Shown: piece by piece, positions 1 through 9,709 of the stretch | Layout: each line of letters starts with the position of its first letter | Numbering within the stretch: the stretch's first letter is position 1 | Source: Apium graveolens | Taxonomy: Eukaryota; Streptophyta; Magnoliopsida; Apiales; Apiaceae | Length of the DNA stretch: 64,000 nucleotides | Direction of reading: 5' to 3' | Assembly (NCBI RefSeq): GCF_009905375.1 | Contig: NW_027417099.1 | Coordinates: 62,001 to 126,000, forward strand | Position numbers and translations under genes: made by a program | The notes under the pieces: generated by a model | What the model was told of the DNA's origin: nothing | What the model saw: the letters and a program-made list of their open reading frames with translations, nothing else | Database searches by the model: none

Positions 1-39
1 GTTGCCTCAACTAGAATTTTAGTGTTTGCATCAAACTGT

Positions 40-400
40 GGCCTGATTGATGACGTGCCAATGTGAGAGTCACTGCTGATGTGGCTGTCGGGGTCCCACA
101 TATAATGTCGAAGTTGTGGGCCAATTACTTACGTGGCACATCAGTGGGACCCGTCGATGACATGACACAAGGTGGGCTCATACCTGCCATGTCATTCTAT
201 TATTCCGAATATATGTGGAACCCATCTATGGGCCCCATACTAATGATGTGGCAGTTATGGGACCCAGATCCTTACGTGTGAAGTCCTAAAGTATGAAGTC
301 CTATATGGTGGTGGGTGACCCCGAGTCTAACGTGGTTTGTTGTGGGACCTGCGGATGATGTGACATTCCAAGACTCACGGCTGATGTGTTTGTTTAATGT
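40..400. repeat. GAYGTGGC / GTGGGACC motif cluster, copy 1
   Basis: Within about 350 bases the words GATGTGGC, GACGTGCC, ACGTGGC and their complement GCCACGTC alternate with GTGGGACC, GGGTCCCAC and TGGGACCCA on both strands. This stretch is more G+C-rich than its surroundings. Dense short motifs of this sort are typical of subterminal regions of plant DNA transposons (CACTA, Helitron), where transposase binds. I see no terminal repeat at the left edge, so the parent element is not identified. Several words are also G-box-like (ACGTGG) and could bind bZIP or bHLH factors; that is inference. Confidence 0.5.
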
Positions 401-1286
401 TTATGCAACACTATTTGATTTTGTATAATAGGCTTATTGTGTTGCAGTTTTCCTAAATACATTGATATTTGCTGTTGTAGTTGATGGTAAAAAAATAATG
501 CACTATGGATCAAATCTAATCCCCACGGGTGCAACATTTTGTTTTATTCTATTTTTCGAAAATAAGCTTAATATAACACTTTTTTATCCTATTGTTACAT
601 TAAAAAAAGTAACATATGAGCAATTTCGGTGTAGTATTTGGTGTTTTAGTAGATGTAAATGGAGTTACCATAGGACTCTTGGTAACACAAATATGATGTA
701 ACAACAAATATAGTGGTGTGACTATTACAATGTGTTCGTAAAAATCTTTTAGAAAGAAAAGAAAAGAAGTTGAAAAAAATTAATTTCCTTAGTTTTTTCT
801 GGAATATTTTTTCATAAAAAAAAGAAAAAAAAATCTGAAGGTTGAAAAATAAGTTTCCTCTATTTTTGTTTCCAAAAATTTATTCCTACTTTTGGGATTT
901 CGGGAGGGAAAAGAAAAGAAGTAATCTTCTTTTCTTTCTTAGATTAAGAGAACACAACATAGGTCTATGGTTACAATATTACTGATGTTACAAAAAATGG
1001 AAAAGTGTAGTTATTAGACCCTTTATGATTATATACTTTTATTAATATAACTTAAAACTCAAAAGTGTAATCATAAACCCCTATGGTAGTGCCCACATTA
1101 TTTATGAACTGTTATTTCGAAAAAGTGTTACCATAGCCCTTTTTTAATTTACAACAACACTTTTTTACCTTCAACAACACCATTTTTGTGTTACAAACAT
1201 GCCATATATGTTGTAGTAAAAATAGACACCGCATGTACTATCGGAGAAAAAAATCGTGTCATTGTCTGTCTAAATAGCACACTAAA

Positions 1287-1478
1287 CTATTCAACGATAG
1301 TGTGTCCCATAAGCACATTCCCCGAAGGAACATGTACAATATGCATCTGATCCATATCAGATAATATATTCTGTGCGTTAGGGTTAGGCGTATACTGCTT
1401 ATCCCCATCAGGTACTACAACTTGTGGATTGGGATCAGCCGTTGTGTTAATCGTGTTGTTCACATTCTGATTCTCCAT
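1287..1478 (-). other. possible transposon exon, 63 codons, copy 1
   Basis: On the minus strand an open frame begins at an ATG (MENQNVNN...) just after a good 3' splice-site word (TGACAG/G) and ends GHTIVE-stop. It is rich in Asn, Asp and Val and less A+T-biased than its flanks. The frame stays open in all four copies but accumulates amino acid changes (TADPNPQ here, TIDPNAQ or TVDPNAQ elsewhere). I do not recognise the domain. Its place inside CACTA-like sequence suggests a leftover transposon exon rather than a host gene. There is no promoter and no partner exon I can identify. Confidence 0.25.
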
Positions 1479-2139
1479 AAACCTGTCACTCAAACAACCA
1501 AGCAAACACAATAATTATAGGATTGTTACACGATTTATGAAAAAAATCAAATATAAAGTGCGTGCGTATATGAGTTATAATGAGAAAAAGTTGTAACGAA
1601 GAAATGATAAAAAAGAGAGTACTCGAAATGCAATGAATATTGAATTCGAATCCAGTACTGAACTTTCTCCTTAAAGTTCATAAGCCCTCACCTTATTTGT
1701 GCGAAAAGCTTCGCAGAATAAAATGAATCACAATGAAGGTGGCGAACGATTGTCACTCTCAACGAGGTTAAATAGAATTAAAACTATGAATAATGGTGAA
1801 AGAAAAGTGCAAATAATAGATAATAGGGTTTGTGATGAGCGACTGTATCATATACTCAACCCTATATCTATAATATAGAGATGAAGAGTTCAGGGCATGA
1901 GAGAGGATATAGAGAACGGTGTTAGTCGATACGGAGATGGTGAGAGGCGTGTGGGAGCAAAAGAGATATTGGTGTTTAAAATTTAGTTTTTTTAATGGTT
2001 TTCTATGAAACATTTGTGGATAAAAAGGGAAAACTATTTGGCCTAGGAGAAGAAAAATTTGGTAATAATAGGGCAAATTTTGACTAAAAGGGAAAAAAGA
2101 GGGCAAGCGCGCATTACTTTTTTTAGGTTGTTTTATACA

Positions 2140-2278
2140 CTAATTGTTAAATAATCAATGTCTTCAAATAACAAAGACATCATATTAGCACGGGATGATG
2201 TTGCTACATCTTTTAATATCATTGTTATCAACAACCGATGTCTAATGTGTGATATCCATATAACTTTTTCTTGCAGTG
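2140..2278. mobile_element. CACTA-like element right end, copy 1
   Basis: The bases 2264-2278 read CTTTTTCTTGCAGTG, whose complement CACTGCAAGAAAAAG fits the terminal inverted repeat of plant CACTA (En/Spm) elements. Just inside it the words CATCGGTTGTT, GATGTC and GACATTGATT recur in both orientations, as expected for a subterminal region. TAG follows and could be one arm of the 3-base target duplication. I found no matching left end, so this is a partial element; the motif cluster at about 40-400 and the GTTACCATAGG words at 600-1200 may belong to it. Confidence 0.45.
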
Positions 2279-2752
2279 TAGACTCTGAATAACTTGTGTT
2301 CTACTTTTTACAATTAATTAAAACGCATTAATTAATTCAACTAATCTGTAACTGAATCGAATTAATGTTATTCGAAATCAATTATAATAATTCAAATCAA
2401 AACAGAATTAAATATTTATAAGCCCAAGCCCATTAAAAATTAAATTTAACAAAACTAGTGAGTGATTATTTGGACCAATTTTTTGCTACATTCGTGTCCA
2501 TACGTCACACACACGAGAAATCTTGAGGGACTCATAAGCCTCAAATTGTGTCTCGAAAGCCCATAATTTACACCCCCTACGCACTAGCGTAGATTATGGT
2601 GTAATAAGTAGCCAACAAAATTGAAACTACAAATGTGTGTTGCTATGTAGAGGTATGCAAATCTCTTTTCCATTTTAATGGGGAATTTAATAGTAACTAG
2701 CTAACTAATTTTTCACTACTAACAGAGAAACTTTAATAATCATATATAAATT

Positions 2753-3655
2753 TAGACCAGGAAATTCATGTCGTGTCGTGTACTTTCGTGTAGTGTACTT
2801 TCATGTTTCGTGTATTAACAAGGTGATCCATAAACGAAACGAAATTATTTCATGTACCACTATCTTAAAACGAAACACGAAATGAAATTTTCGTATCAAA
2901 CACGAAACGAAACGGAGTACACGAACCATTTCCCATACTTATTGTGTATCTCTACAAGGAAACACAATGAAAAAGAAAAAGTAAAAGGAATAAAAAATAC
3001 TACACAAAACACAATCGATTGTAGAATTGACCAGATTAATTGTTCATCTTTATCTCCGTTTTTCATATTTGCGTTCAATAGCTGTTCTGATTGTTGGATT
3101 CATACTGTAAAATCAATAACACGATCGATGTAATATGTATACTTACATGTATACACACATGTATACATTTTAAACAATCAATTGTTGAATGATTACTGAA
3201 ATAGATCTCAGAGCTTTGAAACACGGTGAATAGAAGGCGGGGGCTTTGACACATGGTGAAAGAAAAAGAAACTAGAACCCTAGACCCAAATTGATTTGTC
3301 TTTTTTTATTTTTTTAGTCTACTTCACCACTTGTAAGAAGACTAATGGGCTAATGTTTAAAAAATGTGGCCCAAAATCCAAATGCCCAAAGCCCATTTAT
3401 GCAAGTTTTATTTTTAAATTATTTTGTAAAATAAATAAATATATAATATTTATTTATAATATCTATTTATATAATTTTAAATATTTATTTCGTATACTTT
3501 CGTTTCGTGTCGTGTACATGAGGGTAAAACCAAAATCGACACTAAAATTACCCGTTTACTTTTGTGTTCGTGTATCGAAAATATAAAACCAAACCCATTA
3601 TTATCGTGTCATTTTCGTGTCGTGTTACCGTGTCGTGTACGAAATTGTCGGCCTA
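2753..3655. mobile_element. hAT-like non-autonomous element, copy 1
   Basis: About 900 bases bounded by imperfect terminal inverted repeats. The left end reads TAGACCAGGAAATTCAT and the right end, on the minus strand, reads TAGGCCGACAATTTCGT. Both subterminal regions are packed with CGTGTCGTGT, TTCGTGT and their complements ACACGAAACGAAA, a pattern common in plant hAT derivatives. The 8 bases outside (TATAAATT and TATATCAT) match only partly as a target duplication. The middle holds GCCC-rich words and a short direct repeat (GCTTTGAAACACGGTGAA then GCTTTGACACATGGTGAA). No transposase frame is present; short open frames here are by-products of the CGAAA repeats. Confidence 0.5.
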
Positions 3656-5150
3656 TATATCATTAATCTCCTTGTCATTTTGAGTGATCTAAAGTTCTAG
3701 GAAAACTCCCTCGATTTTTGACATTGAATGACAAACTATTATTATACTTTCTCTTGAATTCAATCAGAATTTAAAAGTTAGATTTTTTTTTTAATTTTTA
3801 TAAATTATTTTTTTCAAAAAAATGCATTTCTATCAATATATAACAATCATATATGTGTTACTCAATAAAATCATAGGTGTTAAGTTATCGCATTTTCAAC
3901 CATTATGCATAAAATCATGAATTACATATGTCAATGTATTGTTGACTTCGTATTAGACAATTAGCAAACAAATTTATAATCATCTCTTGTGTTTTCTTTA
4001 ATGATCTTTATCTAAAAGTTCAAATATATGATATGCTTTCTAATTGTTTTCCATTATATAGTACTAGGGTATTTATTCAGTTTAGAAGCCAAATAACAAA
4101 TCTACTGTATTCATTAAGTTTAGAAGACCAATAATAAATATATCACCTTCGGTCACAAGAGCAACAAAAATGAAATTGACAAATTTTATGTATAATTAAA
4201 TTTTATATATTCATTTAATATTATTTACAAATTGAATAAATAAGATACATGTTAATATAGAAATTTCATATAAAAAATTTAAATTAAGAAATTTAAGTAA
4301 CAAAATTCAAAAAAAATTAATTAAGAAATTTTAAATTTAGTGAAAAGTAATATAGTATAAATTCACCTAACTGTAATCCTAAACAAAGTCTTATTTACTT
4401 TTTCTTACTTTTTCACAAGTCACATATTAGAATATGAATTAGGGGTTGATTTTTACTTAGGGCTCAAATGAATATGAATTGTGGCCTAGGTTCTTCAATG
4501 AGGGTTTTAATTCTTCTTCAAACTTCAAGTATTTAAATATAATGAGGTAAATCTAAAATCTATCTTTCTCTTGGCTTCAGTGTTAGGTATTTTTTAATTT
4601 AGTGTTTTGTTTTAGGAATTGTGTAATGTGTTATATAATTTCTCTCACTACCCTCTCTCTCCTTTACACTCTGGGCGTCTCCCGCTTGTGCACTTGTATT
4701 TATGTGTGTTGGTTGCCGGTTTGTGTATATGGTTGTGTTTGTATTTTTAGTTTTTATAGTTTTAGTTTTTGAATTTCTTTTTGCCGATTTTTGTAATGAA
4801 CATTAGTTATTGTGTAATTTATTATTTTTGATTGCAGGACTTCACATCTTTGAGTTCAGTGAATTGGGTCTTGAGTTTGCACTTTATTTAAGCTATTTCC
4901 CCATCTCAGTTTCTTGTCTAGTTGCTTGTATGATGTGTTGAATTTAGAAAATAAAGATGCTACATTCTTTTCCTTGTTTATTTTCTCATACAACTGAATT
5001 TGAAAGGCTGCATATTAAGATAAATTAAAGAGATAAAGAATGTTGCATAATTGGTTTTGATTTAAATGCTAGCTTGATGTGTTAAAATGAATACATAATG
5101 TTTTGCTTTTGTATGTCCACAATATACTTTTATCTATAGATAACATAATT
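3656..5150. other. no firm gene; transcript-like stretch, copy 1
   Basis: A+T-rich sequence without a long open frame. From about 4470 it looks like a plant 5' region: AGGGTTTTAATTCTTC, then a CT-rich run CTCTCACTACCCTCTCTCTCC near 4643, then long T-rich stretches and a 3' splice-site-like TTTTTGATTGCAG/G near 4835. The acceptor AG survives in copies 3 and 4 (GATTCAGG) but is GATTGGAGG in copy 2. It could be the decayed first exon and intron of a gene. No protein can be built from it. The matching stretches are 21852-23340, 39842-41340 and 58163-59640. Confidence 0.3.
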
Positions 5151-5173
5151 TTTATCTTAGGTTGTGTCAAGAG

Positions 5174-5323
5174 ATGATGTGTTTGAATAATATTACAATG
5201 GATGGTCTTGCAAAAATTATAAGAACATTAGGTGTCATCACATATTGTCTACCATCATCTCATCGTCTCATCTACAATGGTCATACTCTATTTCATGCAA
5301 ACTGGATCGTAGAAGTTTTATAA
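5174..5323 (+). other. 49-codon open frame, doubtful, copy 1
   Basis: An ATG-ATG start follows an AG acceptor-like word (TTATCTTAG/G) and runs 49 codons through ...DGLAKIIRTLGVITYCLPSSHRLIYNG... to TAA. The composition is protein-like (Trp, His, Pro, Cys present), unusual for random A+T-rich DNA. It is open in copies 2 (23376-23525) and 3 (41366-41515), but copy 4 loses one base near 59698 and the frame. I recognise no domain. It may be a relic exon of the transcript-like stretch upstream. Confidence 0.2.
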
Positions 5324-5800
5324 ATTCTCATCCCTAATTCGGGAAGAAATGAGGATATAAATTTAAATTTAGAGAACGATATAGTTTTTGACATACTTTA
5401 GAAGACATGTTTGTGTTTCATAAATATTTTTAGACAAATTTTTTTCTAAATGTTTTTTCTCTATTTATCAATGGAAGAAATTATGAGAAGTTTTTAAGCA
5501 ATTGAAACTACACTGACAAAATAGAGGTCCAACACATAGGTATAATATATAAGGCTGCAGGGAAAAAGTTCTCATTTGAATATTATCCCTAAAATTAAAT
5601 ATTTTACGCTGATAAAAAGAGTGGGATAAACTGATATAGTGGATAATTTAAAGGATGATTTGGCTTTAGAAATATTATGTATATTTTCATCTCCACAATT
5701 TATTGCATGTATGTGTTTATGTGTAGGCGATGTGCGGTTATTCTAAGAACAAGGCTAATGGAAAGATTTTGAAGAATACATAAAGCTTAAAATGTAGAAG

Positions 5801-5863
5801 CATACATGGGCCGGGTTACAATTGCCTTTTTTTACCAACCCTAATTCAAAGGACTATAAAAGG
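5801..5863 (+). promoter_or_regulatory. promoter of coiled-coil gene, copy 1
   Basis: Three elements lie in order upstream of the start codon: TGGGCC (5807-5812, site II-type word), AACCCTAA (5837-5844, telo-box) and TATAAAAGG (5855-5863). In plants, site II words and telo-boxes occur together in promoters of genes for ribosomal proteins and other growth-linked genes. The TATA box lies 49 bases before the ATG, which implies a leader of about 20 bases. The arrangement supports a real gene; actual use is inferred. Confidence 0.6.
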
Positions 5864-5903
5864 CGGCACAAGTTACACTTAGGTCCAGTGAGCATTGGGG
5901 GGA

Positions 5904-6143
5904 ATGGAGGCTGTTGGAAAAGTGTCAACTTCAACGGATCAGAAGTCAGAAACCAAGGAGGAACAGGTGGTGCAGACGATTGATGAGCAAATTGAAACAC
6001 TTAAGGAGGAACTTGCTAGGTTACATGAGAAGAAATGTCTCTTGCTTGAGAAGAGGCGTGAGAGGGTCGCTTTGATTGCTTCACGGAAGAACAGAATGCG
6101 TCAAATAGAACAAGAACTCAGCAATCTGGAAATAGAAAGTTAA
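5904..6143 (+). CDS. small coiled-coil protein, 79 aa, copy 1 (intact)
   Basis: Intronless frame from ATG at 5904 (GGA-ATG-G, a fair plant start context) to TAA. Residues 1-21 are polar and Ser/Thr/Glu/Lys-rich (MEAVGKVSTSTDQ...). From about Val22 to Leu48 hydrophobic residues fall in heptad spacing (I26, I30, L33, L37, L40, L47), followed by a basic stretch K50-R54 and a second amphipathic part (V55-L75, with RKNRMRQIEQEL). This predicts one long charged coiled coil with no signal peptide and no membrane segment. Copies 1 and 3 differ at residue 77 (Ile here, Lys there) and by a silent change at Thr25. I do not recognise the family. It could be an independent small protein, perhaps a partner or inhibitor that pairs by coiled coil, or a detached piece of a larger gene. 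Confidence 0.6.
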   Translation: MEAVGKVSTSTDQKSETKEEQVVQTIDEQIETLKEELARLHEKKCLLLEKRRERVALIASRKNRMRQIEQELSNLEIES

Positions 6144-6936
6144 GCAATTGTTGCTTCCTTTGGGTAGGATGTATACCCACACATAAATATGTAATTACAT
6201 ATACTTGGTCTTATTACTAGTTAGATGTTCCATGAGACATATTGTAATTCCAATATTTATATTTATAGGTAAATGAAATGTGTCTTCTTTTTTTTAATTC
6301 ATCCAGTTTGTTGTTTTAGTTAATTGTTATTTATAATTTCTTATTTGCATTAATCCTATGTACAACCAAAGATGCCCAACACTGACAATCCCCTACAAGT
6401 GAGTATATGTTAATTTGACATACATAATTTTTTAAGAGAGGACATGATTGGTGAAAATTAATACTGTATAAAATATGTGAAAAATTATAAAAATTAAAAA
6501 AGTAGAATTTTTTGTAAAATTAAAGAAAATATTATTCACATAAATACTTTTAGTTGTATGACACTAAATGGAAAACTATTATAACACAAACTATTATCAT
6601 ATAAACCACCATAATACTTTCTTTTGAAATTAGTTAGAATTCATAAGTTAGATTTAACTATTTTTTTATATATTACAATCATTTTTAAAAAAAAAATGTA
6701 TCATAGAATATGTATTTATATATGTAAGAGATTTTATTAGCATATTTATATGATTTTATAATTAAGTAGGTATTTATTGATATTATTTTACTGGCACAAA
6801 TTATTATTGGCTTGCCCAATATTGCGTGTTTGGGCCTTAACCTTAGTTGTGGACATTAGATTTGGGAAAGAAAGGAGCCCGCGCTAAACTAAAATTATTT
6901 TCAACTTGGAGGTGGTCTGATATTCTATTTTGGACT
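6144..6936. other. no gene seen, downstream of coiled-coil gene, copy 1
   Basis: The 3' flank of the coiled-coil gene begins with a likely untranslated stretch (GTAATTACATATACTTGG, GGTAAATGAAATGTGTC) with no perfect AATAAA. The rest is A+T-rich with no open frame or terminal repeat that I can support. Matching stretches are 23964-24756, 42337-43127 and 60607-61386. Confidence 0.4.
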
Positions 6937-7140
6937 CACTACACCAAATATGACATATTGCGACCCCTCTAAAAAAAATGTTACCCGAATATGTTACCTA
7001 AGCTGTGCTACTTATGTTTTAGTATAATATTGTGTTTTTTTGTATTACCTTAGCCAAAAATCAGATATTATCGTAGTTATAAAGTGTTGTAGCATGCAAC
7101 ATATTTCTAAAAGTGTTAGTTTAGGGTATCATAATACAAA
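6937..7140 (+). mobile_element. CACTA-like element left end, copy 1
   Basis: CACTACACCAAATATG begins at 6937, a well-known form of the plant CACTA terminal repeat, with ACT before it. Inside follow repeated GTTACC/GTTACCT words and AAGTGTT words in both orientations, similar to the motifs at 600-1200 of the unit. A solo LTR sits 475 bases further in, and I found no matching right end beyond it, so the element is truncated or its right part has decayed. Confidence 0.45.
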
Positions 7141-8444
7141 TATAATATATTTTTAAGCTTAAAAATTATTTAAATTAATTTTAAAAGAATTTAAGATAAA
7201 TTACAAATTGAATAAATAAGATACATGATGATATACAAATTTGATACATAATAAAATTTAAAAAATTTAAAATAGGAATTTTTAAGCAATATAATTTATA
7301 ATTTTAAAATAGAAATTTTAAAAGTATTAAAAAGTAAAAATAGTACATATTTGTTTTATAAACTATAAAAGCAAGAAAATACATAAAAGTAAATAACCTT
7401 TTTTTCTAAATGAAAGGTCCGGTATGAGGGCTATTTTAAGCTAGAAAGGGGGTTGAATAGCTTAATTACCAATTTAAAAATTGTTATGGCATTTTAAAAT
7501 AATTTATCCATTTTTAGAACTTTACCGAGTGGTTATGCAGTTTATATGTGCGGAAAATAAAGTGCAAGAAAAGAAAATACCACACGGTGATTTTATCCTA
7601 GTTCGCGATGGTGCAACCTCTAATAGATTCGCTCACCCCTACTCCAGTCCCCGAGCTCCTCTCCCGGACTCGGGATTTTCCCTTATAATAAACTCGCTCC
7701 TTTAGTAGGCGGAGAAGCCTTTACACCCTTATAAGTATTTGTCTTGGTGCGTAACACAAGGGTCATCACCTCAAAATAAATGTAATACCTACACAACTTA
7801 TCTTAGACAATAACTCCCCGCTATTTCTTCAAAGTTGTTGTAGAGCCTTTGTGTGGACTTGGTTTCTTTAGCTTTTGTCGGTCTTGGATCGTAGTGATCC
7901 GGTCTTGGGTCTTTTCTCTTTTTCACGGTGCAAAGACTAATAACTCCCCGTTGGTACATCTAGGACTTGGGTCTTCAAACGATAATCACCTCACGTCACT
8001 TCACCTCACCACAAAACCAATAAGACAATCCACGAAACAAACAATATAGAAAATATGGTTTGAGCTAGTATGTTACTGTACTAGCCCACAAATAGTATAA
8101 TATTCAAATAAGAATATTAAAACTAAATAAGAATACTTGACTTAAGATAATAAATAGTAGTCCAAGTATTTTTATAATTACTCCTTTATAGATTAAATTG
8201 ATAGGTGGAGTAATATGAGAATTTTTTTTATATTAAGCACTTATGGCTTATAACTCCTTTAGTATTCTTCTTCTTTCGATTATATATTTATAGATCGAAG
8301 AATACTTTAATTACAACCTCAGAGTTGTAATTTTACCTTTATGTATATGAACTTAAGGTTTTAAGGTATACTTGTATATTGACGATTATAAGGTCAAAGT
8401 ATACTCTTTTAACTTCAAGCACGTTTATACGATTTATGAGTCTT

Positions 8445-9028
8445 AGCCAAGATCCAAATAAGTTAAGTGCAAGTAATTGGCTTAAGATTGTGCTTTGGAA
8501 GTTCGGACGAATAATTACGAGTATTTTATTGATATCGTAGTATAACCCCACGGAACACTGAAAGATATTAGAAGGGGCTTATATGATATGACTCGTAATT
8601 ATTTATATACACGATATGTTTTAGCCAAGATCCAATTATATAGCGTGAAATTAATTGGCTAACTCGTGGATTTGATTCGTCCTTAAATTTAACGGATGAT
8701 TACGAAATGTTTATCGATCGAGTTATAATCTCCCGGAACACTAAAGATGTTAGAAGGGATTAAAACTATGCTTCGTAATAATTTATGTGCAAGAAATATG
8801 TTAGCCAAGATCCAATTAAATAAAGTGCAAGTAATTGGCTAACTCATCAACTTAATCCGTTTTTATATTTGACAAATTAGGAAGTGTTTATAGATCGAGT
8901 TATAATCCCCCAGAACACTAGAGATGTTAGAAGGGATTAAAACTTTACTTCGTAATATTTTATGTGCACGAATAATTATTAGCCAAGGTCCAATAATAAA
9001 AATAATTGGCTAACTTGTGAACTTGGGT
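8445..9028. repeat. 178-180 bp tandem repeat in LTR, copy 1
   Basis: Diverged monomers begin at 8445, 8623, 8803 and 8981 (periods 178, 180 and 178), the last one partial. Each starts AGCCAAGATCCAA(T) and soon carries the complement TAATTGGCTAA, so each monomer head can fold as a hairpin. Shared downstream words are CGAGTTATAATC, CGGAACACT, AAGATGTTAGAAGGG and CGTAATAATTTATGTGC. The first monomer is the most diverged. Confidence 0.8.
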
Positions 9029-9579
9029 CAAATATACTCTCCCCTTTGGAGATGAAGTACTTTTGTTTATAGATCTTCTTTTTGAGATGATTTAAGTGAA
9101 GATCAAGTACTTATTCGAATTCTGAGTTCGAATCTTAGTTCTCTTAAGAACTTTGTTTATAAGAGATCTTGTATTAGAGCTTAAGATGAAGTAGAGAAAT
9201 TAAGTACAAAGCTCAAATGAAAAGAACTCAAATAAGAAGTTAAAAGTTACCACTTTTGAAGAACGGTCGGAAAAGTTCACCGAAAAAGTTTTCCGGGGGT
9301 TCGGCTGGATTTTGGCACTTTGGTCGAACTTGGGCAGCCCTTCGGAAGGCTGGAAAGTAGTAGTGGATGAGCTCACTTGGTGGGATAAAGCTTGGTTGGG
9401 TGAAGCTAAGCTTGGGTTTCAAAAACCTTGTATATATGTAAGTATATAGAAGAGAGAGAAGGTTTTTGAGAAGAAATGTGTGTATAGAATTTGAAAGAGA
9501 TGAAGAGATGCACTTCTTGAAAAAGTCCCAGAAACTTTGTGGCTCTTTAGCTTGAAGAAAATGGGTTGGGGTGGGGGTT

Positions 9580-9587
9580 TATTTATA
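9580..9587 (-). promoter_or_regulatory. LTR TATA box, copy 1
   Basis: TATAAATA on the minus strand inside the solo LTR, placed about 120 bases from its 5' end, as expected for a U3/R promoter. It is identical in copies 2 and 3. It could still drive minus-strand transcription through the coiled-coil gene side of the unit. Confidence 0.45.
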
Positions 9588-9709
9588 GGAGAAGTTGGGT
9601 GGATTGAATGGTGGAGATTTGAGGAAAATGGATGGTTGATGGTGTATGTCACTTGAATTGATGACATGGAAAGGAAAGTGTGTTTCTATGCAACTTGCCA
9701 CATGAGACA

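Larger units (their letters stand above)
7411..9709 (-). mobile_element. solo LTR, about 2.3 kb, copy 1
   Basis: The block is bounded by TG (TGAAAGGTCC) and CA (ATGAGACA). On the minus strand it has LTR order: TGTCTCATGTGGC start, a TATA box (TATAAATA, complement of 9580-9587) followed by CACCCCAACCC and a CT-rich leader-like stretch, a repeat-rich middle, and a 3' part reading GCTATTCAACCCCC, a word string I associate with the 3' parts of plant long LTRs. No primer site, polypurine tract, gag or pol lies beside it, so it is best read as a solo LTR left by LTR-LTR recombination. The flanking 5-base words (CTAAA and AAAAA) are not identical. Two minus-strand open frames (9240-9422 and 9419-9667) are LTR sequence, not genes. 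Confidence 0.5.

Noticed and set aside
462..701. 79-codon plus-strand frame present in all four copies
   Set aside because: It begins at TTG, lies in GTTACC-type subterminal repeat sequence, and is strongly biased to Phe, Lys and Tyr as expected from T-rich DNA. Conservation follows from the young duplication, not from selection.
2852..3133. Overlapping frames on both strands in the hAT-like element
   Set aside because: They are made by the ACACGAAACGAAA repeat, which lacks stops in several frames. No transposase residues are visible.
7481..8049. Plus-strand frames inside the LTR 3' part
   Set aside because: They run antisense to the LTR, have no ATG start in context and carry no domain.
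8445..9028. Functional centromere satellite
   Set aside because: Only about 3.3 monomers occur per 18 kb unit and they are diverged. Length alone does not make a centromere repeat.
9240..9667. Two overlapping minus-strand frames (60 and 82 codons) kept in every copy
   Set aside because: They lie in the leader-like part of the solo LTR. The second is a low-complexity Ser/Pro/His/Phe reading of CT-rich DNA, and the first has no recognisable domain.
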